A DNA stretch of 34,822 nucleotides from an uncultured Collinsella sp. GTDB taxonomy: Bacteria; Actinomycetota; Coriobacteriia; Coriobacteriales; Coriobacteriaceae. Shown here piece after piece: positions 24,534-33,077 of this stretch (position 1 is the first letter of the stretch; the number at the start of each line of letters is the position of its first letter). Where the stretch lies: NCBI GenBank assembly GCA_958443615.1, contig CAUCLI010000014.1, forward strand, positions 1 to 34,822, written 5' to 3'. The notes beneath the pieces are model-generated. The model did no database searches. It saw nothing but the letters and a program-made list of their open reading frames with translations, and was not told the origin of the DNA. A program made the position numbers and the translations under genes.

Positions 24534-24864
24534 ATGTGCATGGGTTGGCGCGTGCTCCGCATGTCTGGCCGACGCCGATTCGCTCCGACGCCGATTCTCT
24601 CGTCATATCGTTTTCCGCGTTCACGATTTCCAGGTATTCTTCGCACGTGAGGGACCGGATTCTCGACCGTTTAAATGCTTTGGCGTCGTTAAGTGAGGAT
24701 GGGGAGGCGACTCCCATGTCTCCGCCTCCATTGCATTGATTCAGCGCGTCACGGGCTGCTTTGCGGCCCTTTCTGCTCCCGTCCACGCAGTCGATAAGGA
24801 TGTTGGTGTCGGATAGCGCCCGTCTGCGATTGAAGTTGCGCAGCGGTGGGTTGCTGATCGCCAT
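24532..24864 (-). pseudogene. PIN-domain toxin remnant with apparent internal deletion
   Basis: An open frame of 110 residues. It starts like a PIN-domain (VapC-type) ribonuclease: RRRALSDTNILIDCVDGSRK carries the first metal-binding aspartate, followed by AARDALNQC and a GVASPSSLNDA strand-helix. It then jumps to KAFKRSRIRSLTCEEYLEIV, which looks like the end of a PIN domain (compare the usual TRD-x-AF...LTPEEYL). The middle, with the other acidic residues, is missing, apparently in frame, and an atypical tail of about 30 residues follows. The start overlaps the antitoxin frame by 116 bases. Probably an inactive toxin; the boundaries of the loss are inferred from the family pattern, not from an alignment. 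Confidence 0.6.
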
Positions 24865-25162
24865 AGTACTTCTCCATCAGTCGGTTGGTCTCAAACTCTC
24901 GCATCCCCTCGATGCTAAGGTTCGTCAGCCAGTCGGAATCTTCAAGTTGTTCAGGGGAATCGCAGAACGCGAAAAAGCGCTCCAGCGGATCAACCTCGGC
25001 CTCTTGCTCGGCGGCCGACACGGGAACGTGACCGGTTTTCGCGATATTCTCCCAAACGATGTTGATGACTTCACCCACGGTGAGACCGGCGGCGAGGATG
25101 TGGGCGTCTGCACGTTCCTTTACCGTGGCGTCGACGCGCCCTGACACGATCGCTGTTGGCAT
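24749..25162 (-). CDS. RelB/DinJ-type antitoxin
   Basis: A 137-residue protein. MPTAIVSGRVDATVKERADAHILAAGLTVGEVINIVWENIAKTG is a typical ribbon-helix-helix RelB/DinJ N terminus, which binds its own operator. The remainder (EVDPLERFFAFCDSPEQLEDSDWLTNL) would wrap the toxin. The last 35 or so residues run through the start of the toxin gene and look less like antitoxin, so an original stop near the toxin ATG may have been lost. The start is placed at 25162, the ATG that begins the conserved strand; its ribosome site (GGACGG) is mediocre. The partner is the PIN remnant downstream. Confidence 0.75.
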   Translation of the reverse strand: MPTAIVSGRVDATVKERADAHILAAGLTVGEVINIVWENIAKTGHVPVSAAEQEAEVDPLERFFAFCDSPEQLEDSDWLTNLSIEGMREFETNRLMEKYYGDQQPTAAQLQSQTGAIRHQHPYRLRGREQKGPQSSP

Positions 25163-25295
25163 GGTCCGTCCAATCATTTGAGCCGTATGCGCGTATACAG
25201 GTCTTATTCCCAATAGATTGCACGCCATGCGGTGCCAAGGAACCCGCCTACACGTCCGCAGACTCCAGTAAGGATCCCGCAACGCCGACGCTGCC

Positions 25296-26201
25296 CTACG
25301 CCTTCGGCATGGGAGGGCAGTGTTGCGCAAGCCGGCCGAAGAAGCCCTCGAGGTCGGATCGATAGGCGGGTAAATCGTAGTCGATGACCTGCGATGGCGA
25401 GTAGGCTTCACGGTACGCGGAACTCGTCATGCCGGAGACTTTGAGGAATTGCCGGTCGAACGTCCTTATCGAGGCGTAATGGCACATCCGCGCGATCTCG
25501 CCGACGGACCGGTCCGTTTGCACGAGCAGGCGACGAGCGGCGTTCACCCGCGCAACGGCGGTGTATGCGGGCAAGGACAGCCCGAGTGTGGGTTTGATGA
25601 GCCGGGATGCGTGGGTTCTGGAAACGTCGAGCGCGGACGCCATATTGTCGAGAGACGGGTTCTCGGTGTCCACCTCGATGTAGGCGGCGTGGGCGAATCG
25701 GTCCTCAAGGGTCGATTCGCGCGGGCGCGCGAGTTCGCGGTCCTCGGAGATCCTTGTGGCGAGGGCGTCGAGCAAGAGCCCGAACTCGCTCATGAGTTTG
25801 ATGCCGGTCTTGAACGCGGCTGGCCGCTCGACTAGCTGCTCGATGGCACGATTGAACAAGGGGTCGGCGAGTGCGTTTTCCACAAGGAAGAACGGAAGGC
25901 AGAGTTTGCCCGTGAACGCGGTGAACTGAGGCATGAGGTCGGTGCCCACCCCTGCGAGCATGGCACGGCAGTCGACGTCGAGCGCGAACCCATGGGTGAC
26001 CGAGCGGTTTATGAATATCAGATCGCCCGGAACGACGCGACGGACCCGCCCATCGGCGTAGACCACACCGCCGCCCCGTTCGATATAGATGATCTCGTGG
26101 CCCGCTTGCCTGTGGAGCGGATATATGCCGGCGCGAGCGGAGATGGCCACGATGGGGGGAAAGTAGCTTCCCGTAGCGTTCGTGAGGTGCCGTTCGCCCA
26201 T
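25296..26201 (-). CDS. AraC-family transcriptional regulator
   Basis: A 301-residue regulator. The N-terminal half is a cupin-like sensor domain (GHEIIYIERGGGVVYADG, then VVPGDLIFINRSVTHGF). The C-terminal half is the double helix-turn-helix of AraC/XylS: NPSLDNMASALDVSRTHASR is the first and RSVGEIARMCHYASIRTFDR the second, with FLKVSGMTSSAYREAY closing it. It is transcribed away from the peptide ABC operon across a 331-base A/T-rich gap with several inverted repeats, so local control of that operon is the simplest reading (inference). The ATG at 26201 follows AGGGGG. Confidence 0.9.
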   Translation of the reverse strand: MGERHLTNATGSYFPPIVAISARAGIYPLHRQAGHEIIYIERGGGVVYADGRVRRVVPGDLIFINRSVTHGFALDVDCRAMLAGVGTDLMPQFTAFTGKLCLPFFLVENALADPLFNRAIEQLVERPAAFKTGIKLMSEFGLLLDALATRISEDRELARPRESTLEDRFAHAAYIEVDTENPSLDNMASALDVSRTHASRLIKPTLGLSLPAYTAVARVNAARRLLVQTDRSVGEIARMCHYASIRTFDRQFLKVSGMTSSAYREAYSPSQVIDYDLPAYRSDLEGFFGRLAQHCPPMPKA

Positions 26202-26532
26202 GTTGAACCCCCTAAATCGGCCCGCATTGTTTCCGGTTCTTTAACACTTTCGCCAAATCGATCATCGCGTTCGTATTGTAGCGAAGCGCCAAGATGGCAA
26301 CAATTGTCCATCCGTTTCGACACCCCTTCGTCACTTTCGCATGCTAAAGCGCAACTTCTGTCCACTTAACTACTTTATTACGATAAAGCAAAATGGATAA
26401 ATCTAACGAAATATCGAAACAATCGCATAGAGCGAGATGAGTATCGAATCTGATGTGATGCTAGGATACGGACAACTTTCACGACGTGTGAAAGTGCCTG
26501 CACGCGAGAATCGAAAAGAAAGGGTGATAGGG
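26202..26532. promoter_or_regulatory. Divergent control region between AraC gene and peptide-uptake operon
   Basis: A 331-base gene-free, A/T-rich stretch. It contains CTTTAT-TACG-ATAAAG (26373-26388), an extended -10 TG-C-TAGGAT (26459-26467) pointing to the binding-protein gene, and a perfect 8-bp inverted repeat ACTTTCAC-GACGT-GTGAAAGT (26475-26495) lying over the expected start site. The last could be an operator or a 5' hairpin on the mRNA. Confidence 0.45.
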
Positions 26533-28149
26533 ATGGCTGATTGCATAAATGGAAAGAGCGGCGTTTCCCGCCGTGCGTTCGTGGGCGGCATCGGCGCCGC
26601 CGCGATGGCCGTACTTTCGGCGGGGCTGACCGGATGCGGTTCCGATGCGGGCGGCGAGGTTGACGCCGACGGGTACAAGGACACGCTCGTCGTCGCTGCC
26701 TATGGCGACCAGGATACGCTCGATCCGCAGGTGAACGTCACGAACGACAAGGTGCTCCGCCTGCTCTACAGCGGCCTTCTGGTGGTCGGCGACGACGGGT
26801 CGGTCACCGAGGACCTCGCCGAGTCTTATGAGATGAGCGAGGACGGCCTCACGTGGACCTTCCACCTCAAGGAGGGCGTGAAGTTCGCCAACGGCTAGGA
26901 CCTGACGTCGGCCGATGTCGTCGCCACGTTCGAGCGCCTCATCAACCCCGATCACCCGCTGCGCTATTCCGACACCGTCGCGTTCATCGAGAAGGTCGAG
27001 GCGACCGACGAGAAGACCGTCGTCATGACCATGAACACCACGTACGGCGCGGTTGAGGACACGCTGGCCATGCAATGCTGCTTCATCATGTGCAAGAGCA
27101 CGATCGAAGAGTTCGGCTATGACATCGGCACCGACCCCGCCACCATCAACGGCACCGGTCCCTACAAGGTGTCGAGTTGGGATATCGAGGAGCAGATGAC
27201 CTTCGAGACCAACCCGAATTGGTACAAGGGCGCCCCGGGCACCGCGAACATCGTCATGAAGGTCATCCCCGAGGCGTCGAGCCGCGCCATGGCGCTTGAG
27301 AACGGAGAGGTCGACATCGTCGACCGTCCCGCCGTCGATGACGTCGAGCGCCTGAGCTCCCAAGAGGGCCTCACCTTGGTCAGCCAGCCCGGTTACGGCC
27401 TGCAGGGCTTCCAGTTCAACTGCTCCGAGTATTCCAAGTGCCATGACGTCAATGTGCGCAAGGCGATCAGCGTCGCCATCGACCGCGAGACCATCGTCGG
27501 CTCCCTGTTCAAGGAGATCGGCGAGACTGCGACGCACGGCCCGCTCGTTCCCCAGTGCCGCGGCTACGTCGACCTCGGCGTTCCCGGGCGTGATGTCGAC
27601 GCCGCCAAGGAGCTCCTCGCCGAGGCGGGCTACGCCGACGGCCTCGACATGGTGATCATGACCTACGACGGCTACAACAAGGGCGTGGCGCTCGCGGAGG
27701 CCATCAAGGACCAGATCAAGGACGCCGGCATCAATGCCGAGATCGTCACCGTCGACGCCGCGACCTTCAACTCCACCCTCAACGGCATCAAGCCCGAGGA
27801 GATGGAGTACGACATGTTCATCATGGGCTTCGGTGGCAGCTCGCTCGACCCCGACGCCTCGCTGCGCCGCATCTGCGTCACCAGCGAGGACGGCCTCAAC
27901 ACCAACAACTATGGTTGGTACTCCAACGCCCGCGTCGACGAGCTGCTCAACGGTGCCATCACGCTGGTCGACCAGGAGAAGCGCATGGAGATGTACGCCG
28001 AGGCGCAGAAGATCATCTACACCGAGGACCCGTTCGCCGTGTATATGAACCTGCGCAACAGCCTGTACGTCATGTCCGAGAGGGTCGAGGAGTTCTCCCT
28101 CAACAAGCTGCAGGTTCCCTGCTTCGAGACGATCAAGGTCAAGGCGTAG
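26533..28149 (+). pseudogene. Oligopeptide ABC transporter substrate-binding lipoprotein, interrupted by in-frame TAG
   Basis: The reading frame is 539 codons including an internal stop. The signal has SRRAFVGG and a lipobox LTGC; the mature part is SBP_bac_5: LDPQVNVTNDKVLRLLYSGL near residue 60, the family segment GLTWTFHLKEGVKFANG, then TAG at 26896-26898 (codon 122), then DLTSADVVATFERL in the same frame and a complete remainder to 28149. A glutamine, lysine or glutamate codon is expected there and each is one base from TAG. No other lesion is visible. It may be a recent nonsense mutation, a sequencing error or a read-through site. Downstream transport genes look intact. The start has an AAAGGG site. 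Confidence 0.85.
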
Positions 28150-28171
28150 CCCTGGGCCTGGTCATAGGTTC

Positions 28172-28211
28172 GCAAGGGGCCCGAACGCCATCCCGGGCCC
28201 CTTGCCATTTT
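28172..28211 (+). terminator. Strong hairpin between the binding-protein gene and permease gene
   Basis: A perfect 12-bp stem GCAAGGGGCCCG/CGGGCCCCTTGC (28172-28183 with 28194-28205) is followed by CATTTT. The permease gene starts 23 bases later, so the hairpin probably attenuates rather than ends the operon, or protects upstream mRNA. Confidence 0.65.
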
Positions 28212-28233
28212 GTCCGATAGGAGGTCGGCGACC

Positions 28234-29157
28234 ATGCTGAAGTACGTCATCAAGCGCTTCCTGCAGATGATCGTCATGTTGTTCGCGCTCTCGGTGGTCG
28301 GCTTCCTGATGCTCCGGCTGAGTCCGGGCGACCCGGTCACCCTGATGCTCGGCCTGGGAGCCGGCGCCGAGGCCATCGCAGCCGAACGCGCCCGACTCGG
28401 TTTGGACTACCCGCTCCCGCAGCAGTACGTGATGTGGCTCACCAACGTGTTCCAGGGGGATTTCGGGACATCGATCACCACGCACAAGCCGGTGCTCGTC
28501 GAGATCGTCCGTCGCTACCCGCTTACACTCGTGCTCGCGGTTGGATCGACCACCCTCTCCGCGGTCGTCGGCATCGCGTTCGGCATCATCTCGTCCGTGC
28601 ACCACGGCAAGCTGACCGACAACATCCTGATGTTCGTCTCGCTCATCGCGGTGTCGACCCCCTCGTTCTTCCTGGCGATCTTGCTGCTCATCGTCTTCTC
28701 AGTGACGCTCAAGTGGTTCCCGTCCGGAGGCGCCGCCACCTGGGTGGGGTTCGTGCTGCCCATCATCACCCTGGGTATGCAGGAGGTCGGCTACATCACG
28801 CGCATCACCCGCTCCGCCATGCTCGACGTGCTTGGCGAGGACTACATCCGGACCTCGCGCGCCCGCGGTGTGGCCGAGCACGTGGTCGTGTGCGTGCATG
28901 CGCTCAAGAACGCCATCATCCCGGTTCTGACCTCGATCGGCCTGCGGTTCGGCTCTCTGCTCGCGGGTGCCACGCTCGTCGAGACGGTGTTCTCGCTCGC
29001 CGGCATCGGCCGTCTCACGGTCGACGCGGTGGCCGGACGCGACTATCCACTCATCCAGGGATGCGTGCTCGTGCTGGCGGCAACGTTCGTCATTGTGAAC
29101 ACGGTCGTCGACGTGCTCTACACGGTCGCCGACCCGCGCATCGAGTTCGATTCGTAA
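28234..29157 (+). CDS. Peptide ABC transporter permease, DppB/OppB type
   Basis: A 307-residue inner permease of a peptide importer. The N-terminal MLKYVIKRFLQMIVMLFALSV helix and LRLSPGDPV motif define the DppB/OppB branch. Six hydrophobic helices are visible, and the EAA loop is in EDYIRTSRARGVAEHVVVCVHALKNAIIP (about 204-232). The C-terminal VETVFSLAGIGRLTVDAV and DYPLIQG are also family marks. The ATG at 28234 follows TAGGAGG; an in-frame TTG at 28210 overlaps the hairpin tail and is rejected. Confidence 0.93.
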   Translation: MLKYVIKRFLQMIVMLFALSVVGFLMLRLSPGDPVTLMLGLGAGAEAIAAERARLGLDYPLPQQYVMWLTNVFQGDFGTSITTHKPVLVEIVRRYPLTLVLAVGSTTLSAVVGIAFGIISSVHHGKLTDNILMFVSLIAVSTPSFFLAILLLIVFSVTLKWFPSGGAATWVGFVLPIITLGMQEVGYITRITRSAMLDVLGEDYIRTSRARGVAEHVVVCVHALKNAIIPVLTSIGLRFGSLLAGATLVETVFSLAGIGRLTVDAVAGRDYPLIQGCVLVLAATFVIVNTVVDVLYTVADPRIEFDS

Positions 29158-29172
29158 GAAAGGGGGCGTCAC

Positions 29173-30006
29173 ATGAAAGAGGTCTTCAAGCGCTTCTGCC
29201 GCAGGAAGATGTCGGTGGTCGCCGGCATCGTGCTGATCGCGGTCATCGCCGCGTGCGCGCTCGCCCCGTTCTACATGACGGTCGACCCGCTCGGTCAGAA
29301 CCTGCTCAACACCTACGCCCGCCCGAGTGCGGAGCACATCCTGGGCACCGACAACCTCGGCCGCGACATCCTCGTGCGCCTGCTGTACGGTGGCCGCAGC
29401 TCGCTTGCGATCAGCTTCACGGGCGTGCTCTCCGGCACGGCGGTCGGAGTGGTCCTGGGCGTGCTCGCCGGCTATTTCGGCGGCCTGGTCGACACGCTCA
29501 TATCCCGCCTCATCGACGTGCTGCTCGCGTTCCCCGGCCTGCTGCTCGCGATCGTCGTCGTCGCGATTCTGGGCCCCGGCGAGCAGAACACCGTCGTCGC
29601 CATCGCCATCTTTTCGGTTCCGACGGTCGCCCGTATGGTCCGCGGTGAGGTGCTCAAGATCCGGTCCGCGGACTATATAGCGGTGTGCAAGGTGATGGGT
29701 GAGAGCAGCGCCCGCGTCATCGTGCGCCATATCATCCCCAACGCCATCTCGCAGATCATCGTGAACGTCACGCTGCAGCTGGGCACCGCGATCTTGACTA
29801 CCTCGGCATTGTCGTTTTTGGGCCTGGGCGTCCAGCCCCCCGCGCCCGAGTGGGGCGCCATGCTCTCGAGCGCCCGCGACGTGCTCCGTTCCTACCCGCT
29901 GCCCGCGATCGTGCCCGGCGTTGCGATCACGCTCGTGGTCGTGTGTTTCAGCCTGGTTGGCGACGGCATGCGCGATGCGCTCGACCCGCGTCTGAAGAAC
30001 GCGTAG
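29173..30006 (+). CDS. Peptide ABC transporter permease, DppC/OppC type
   Basis: A 277-residue second permease, partner of the DppB-type protein. It begins with a short basic cytoplasmic segment (FCRRKMSV) and a hydrophobic helix, then the DppC hallmark HILGTDNLGRDILVRLLYGGR at about 55-75. The EAA loop is around DYIAVCKVMGESSARVIVRHIIPN, and the C terminus is SLVGDGMRDALDPRLK, as is usual. An AAAGGGGG ribosome site lies in the 15-base gap after the previous gene. Confidence 0.94.
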   Translation: MKEVFKRFCRRKMSVVAGIVLIAVIAACALAPFYMTVDPLGQNLLNTYARPSAEHILGTDNLGRDILVRLLYGGRSSLAISFTGVLSGTAVGVVLGVLAGYFGGLVDTLISRLIDVLLAFPGLLLAIVVVAILGPGEQNTVVAIAIFSVPTVARMVRGEVLKIRSADYIAVCKVMGESSARVIVRHIIPNAISQIIVNVTLQLGTAILTTSALSFLGLGVQPPAPEWGAMLSSARDVLRSYPLPAIVPGVAITLVVVCFSLVGDGMRDALDPRLKNA

Positions 30007-30023
30007 AGGAGGGAGGGATTTCG

Positions 30024-31100
30024 ATGAACGAGAACAACGCAACCGCACCCGTCGAGGCGGCTTCGCCCGATTCCGGCGCCCGCGAGCCGCTGCTCAAGGT
30101 GCGCGGCCTCACCACCGCGTTCAAGTCGAACGGTGCCATGGTGCCTATCATCGAGGACATCGGCTTCAACTTGTATCCGCAGGAGACGCTCGCGATCGTG
30201 GGCGAGTCGGGCTGCGGCAAATCGGTGACGAGCCTCTCGATCATGCGCCTTATCCAAAAGCCCGGCCAGATCATGGCGGGCAGCGTCGAGCTCGAGGGCC
30301 GCGACTTGCTTAAGCTCTCCGAGGAGGAGATGCGCTCGGTACGCGGCAACAAGGTCTCGATGATCTTCCAGGAGCCCATGACGAGCCTGAACCCTGTGTT
30401 CACCGTGGGGCGCCAGGTGATGGAGTCGTTCCAGATTCACCAGCACCTCTCGAAGGCGGAGGCGCGGGAGAAGACGATCGAGATGCTGCGCCTCGTCGGC
30501 ATCCCCGCACCCGAGACGGTGTTCAAGGAGTATCCCCACGAGCTCTCCGGCGGCCTGCGCCAGCGTGCCATGATCGCCATGGCCCTCGCCTGCAAGCCCC
30601 GCGTCCTGATCGCTGACGAGCCTACCACGGCGCTCGACGTCACCATCCAGGCGCAGATCCTGTTCCTGCTGCGCGACCTGATGGAGCAGACCGGAACGGC
30701 GACGATCCTCATCACCCACGACCTGGGCGTCGTGGCGAAGATCGCGACGTACGTGATGGTCATGTACGCCGGGCAGGCGGTCGAGTACGGAACGGTCCGG
30801 CAGATCATCGAGGACCCCCTGCACCCGTATACGCTCGGCCTGCTGAAGTGCCTGCCGCGCCTGCACGAGAAGGTCGACCGTCTGTATACCATCAAGGGCG
30901 CCGTCCCCAGCCCGGATTCGTATCCGGTGGGGTGCCGGTTCTGCCCGCGTTGCGATCGCGCGTGCGAGCGGTGCCGAACCCAGCGCCCGCCGCTGATGGA
31001 GCTTCCCGACGGCCGTCGCGTGCGGTGCTGGCTGTATGCCGACGCCGAGGGCGCCGTGAACGTTTCCGAGGAATCCGAGAAAGGGGGCGTGTCCTCATGA
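30024..31100 (+). CDS. Peptide ABC transporter ATP-binding protein, DppD/OppD type
   Basis: A 358-residue ATPase. Walker A GESGCGKS is at about 60-67, signature LSGGLRQR at about 174-181, Walker B VLIADEPTTALD follows, and the switch region is ILITHDLGVVAKI. The C-terminal oligopeptide-transporter region has the clustered cysteines expected for this subfamily (GCRFCPRCDRACERC), which in relatives ligate an Fe-S cluster. The ATG at 30024 follows GGAGGGAGG, and the frame open from 29850 is a shadow of the permease gene. It overlaps the next gene as ATGA, so translation is coupled. Confidence 0.94.
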   Translation: MNENNATAPVEAASPDSGAREPLLKVRGLTTAFKSNGAMVPIIEDIGFNLYPQETLAIVGESGCGKSVTSLSIMRLIQKPGQIMAGSVELEGRDLLKLSEEEMRSVRGNKVSMIFQEPMTSLNPVFTVGRQVMESFQIHQHLSKAEAREKTIEMLRLVGIPAPETVFKEYPHELSGGLRQRAMIAMALACKPRVLIADEPTTALDVTIQAQILFLLRDLMEQTGTATILITHDLGVVAKIATYVMVMYAGQAVEYGTVRQIIEDPLHPYTLGLLKCLPRLHEKVDRLYTIKGAVPSPDSYPVGCRFCPRCDRACERCRTQRPPLMELPDGRRVRCWLYADAEGAVNVSEESEKGGVSS

Positions 31101-32167
31101 TGGAGCAAGATGACCGAATCGACGCCGTCGAGCCGTCCGCCGACGCACCTGCCGCGCCGCCGCTGCTGAGCGTCAAGGGTCTCAAGGTCTACTATCCCGT
31201 GAAGGCGAAAAACCGCCTCAGCAGCCGCGTGTCCTATCTCAAGGCGGTCGATGACGTGAGCCTCGAGGTCGCCGAGAACGAGACCGTGGGCATCGTGGGC
31301 GAGTCGGGCTGCGGAAAATCGACGATGGGCAAGGCGATCGTCGGCCTGCTCGAGCCGACTGAGGGCACGATTTCGTTCGAGGGGCGTCCATACGGGGATA
31401 TCTCCACCAAAGAGCGCGCCAAGAACATCCAGATCATCTTCCAGGACCCGTACTCGTCCCTCGATCCGCGCATGACCGTCGGCGAATCGATCGAGGAGCC
31501 GCTCTCGGTGATCGAGGGGATGTCGCGCGGGGAGCGCCATCGCCGCGGCCTCGAGCTCATGGAGGAGGTCGGTCTGCGCGCCGACCAGTACGACCGCTAT
31601 CCGCACGAGTTCTCCGGCGGTCAGCGCCAGCGCATCGGCATCGCCCGCGCGCTTGCCACGAACCCTAAGATCGTCGTGTGCGACGAGGCGGTCTCCGCAC
31701 TCGACGTGTCGATCCAGGCTCAGATCCTCAACCTGATCAACGACCTCAAGCAGCGCCACAAGCTGTCGTTCCTATTCATCTCGCACAACCTCAGCGTCGT
31801 GCAGCACATCTGCGACAAGGTCGCCGTGATGTACCTGGGCCACATCGTTGAGTATGGCGATGTCGACTCGATCTTCGAGAACCCCCGGCATCCCTACACG
31901 CAGGCGCTGCTCGACGCGATCCCGCTCATCAAGATCGGGCTCGACTCGGGCATCCGGGGCATCGAGGGCGATGTCCCCAGCGCGCTCGACCCGCCTTCGG
32001 GATGCTGTTTCCACACGCGCTGCCCGCATGCCACCGAGGAATGCGCCCGGATGCGTCCGGAAGCGGTCCGCGTGGGCGAACGGCATTGGTGCGCCTGCCG
32101 CCTCGTCGGTCTGGCTGACGGCGCGGCATCCTGCGCCGGCGGCGCGACTGGCGCTGAGGCGGATTGA
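31097..32167 (+). CDS. Peptide ABC transporter ATP-binding protein, DppF/OppF type
   Basis: A 356-residue second ATPase of the importer. LKVYYPVKAKNR near the N terminus, Walker A GESGCGKS at about 68-75, IIFQDPYSSLDPRM, signature FSGGQRQR at about 172-179 and VVCDEAVSALDVS identify the DppF/OppF branch. The C terminus again has the oligopeptide-transporter cysteine cluster (GCCFHTRCPHATEEC). The N-terminal 15 residues are acidic and variable. The start at 31097 overlaps the DppD-type stop. Confidence 0.94.
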   Translation: MMEQDDRIDAVEPSADAPAAPPLLSVKGLKVYYPVKAKNRLSSRVSYLKAVDDVSLEVAENETVGIVGESGCGKSTMGKAIVGLLEPTEGTISFEGRPYGDISTKERAKNIQIIFQDPYSSLDPRMTVGESIEEPLSVIEGMSRGERHRRGLELMEEVGLRADQYDRYPHEFSGGQRQRIGIARALATNPKIVVCDEAVSALDVSIQAQILNLINDLKQRHKLSFLFISHNLSVVQHICDKVAVMYLGHIVEYGDVDSIFENPRHPYTQALLDAIPLIKIGLDSGIRGIEGDVPSALDPPSGCCFHTRCPHATEECARMRPEAVRVGERHWCACRLVGLADGAASCAGGATGAEAD

Positions 32168-32273
32168 CGCCCATCGCGCGGCCGCTCGCGCCGTGCCTCG
32201 GATGGCGGAAAAGGGAAGAGGGCGCCAAGACTCGATAGCGCCATTCCATAGCAAACGAAAGGAGCATGTGACC

Positions 32274-33068
32274 ATGATCGAGAGAACGCTCAACCGAGCC
32301 TATGAGGTGTCGGACCCCAACCCCAGCACATACACCCCCGACGAGGGACTCAGGGCCATCGAGGAGAAGCTCGCCGCCGATCCCGACAACGCGGCGCTGT
32401 GGATGGAGAAGGGCCTCGCCCTTGCCGAGGCCGCCCTGTACCGCGAGTCCGAGGAGTGCTATGCGCACGCCATCTCGCTCGAGCCCTTCAACGGCATCCT
32501 GTATCGTCACATGGCGCACCGCATGCTGTCCCAGTGGCGTTTCGAGGATGCGCGCGCCGGCTTCACCGTCGCCTCGCGCCTCATCCCCGAGAACTGGGAC
32601 GTGTGGTACCACCTCGGCCTGTCGCAGTTCCTGCTGCGCGACTACGAGAAGGCCGCCAAGGCGTATCAGCGATGCCTCGAGCTCTCCCAAGACGTGGGCG
32701 AGTATATCGCTGTGTGCGACTGGTATTACATGACGCTGCGCCGTCTGGGGAGGGACGAGGAGGCGCTCGCGGTCCTCGACTATGTCCCCGATGAGGGCTA
32801 CGACGGCGAGAACCTCGACTACTTCGAGCGCACGCGCATGTATAAGGGCCTGCTGAAGCCCGAGGAGGTGCTGCCCGAGGACCTGAGCACCCTCGACGCG
32901 ATCGACGTCATCACGCGCGGCTTCGGAGTCTCGAACTTCTACCGCATGGAGGGCAACGCCGAGAAGGCGGACGAGATCGTCGACGCCATCATCGAGGCAG
33001 GCGACACGCGCGAGTGCTACTTCGCCTTCGGCTACCTCGCCGCCATGGCCGACAAGCTCGAGCGCTAG
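32274..33068 (+). CDS. Tetratricopeptide-repeat protein, first of a tandem pair
   Basis: 264 residues with TPR-like helical repeats and no signal or membrane segment. Repeat cores include NAALWMEKGLALAEAALYRESEE, GILYRHMAHRMLSQWRFEDA, and ENWDVWYHLGLSQFLLRDYEKAAKAYQRCLEL; the C-terminal half is more diverged. It ends with FAFGYLAAMADKLER, matched by the next gene. Located 106 bases after the importer ATPase with an AAAGGAG site, it is probably part of the same operon. The ATG at 32274 is preferred; GTG at 32268 is an in-frame alternative closer to the ribosome site. The function is unknown; TPR proteins are usually protein- or peptide-binding scaffolds. Confidence 0.8.
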   Translation: MIERTLNRAYEVSDPNPSTYTPDEGLRAIEEKLAADPDNAALWMEKGLALAEAALYRESEECYAHAISLEPFNGILYRHMAHRMLSQWRFEDARAGFTVASRLIPENWDVWYHLGLSQFLLRDYEKAAKAYQRCLELSQDVGEYIAVCDWYYMTLRRLGRDEEALAVLDYVPDEGYDGENLDYFERTRMYKGLLKPEEVLPEDLSTLDAIDVITRGFGVSNFYRMEGNAEKADEIVDAIIEAGDTRECYFAFGYLAAMADKLER

Positions 33069-33077
33069 GGGGACCTC

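Noticed and set aside
26896..26898. Selenocysteine or pyrrolysine as explanation of the internal stop
   Set aside because: Selenocysteine uses TGA, not TAG. Pyrrolysine would need its own tRNA and synthetase genes, none of which are in the window. Simple mutation or error is more likely.
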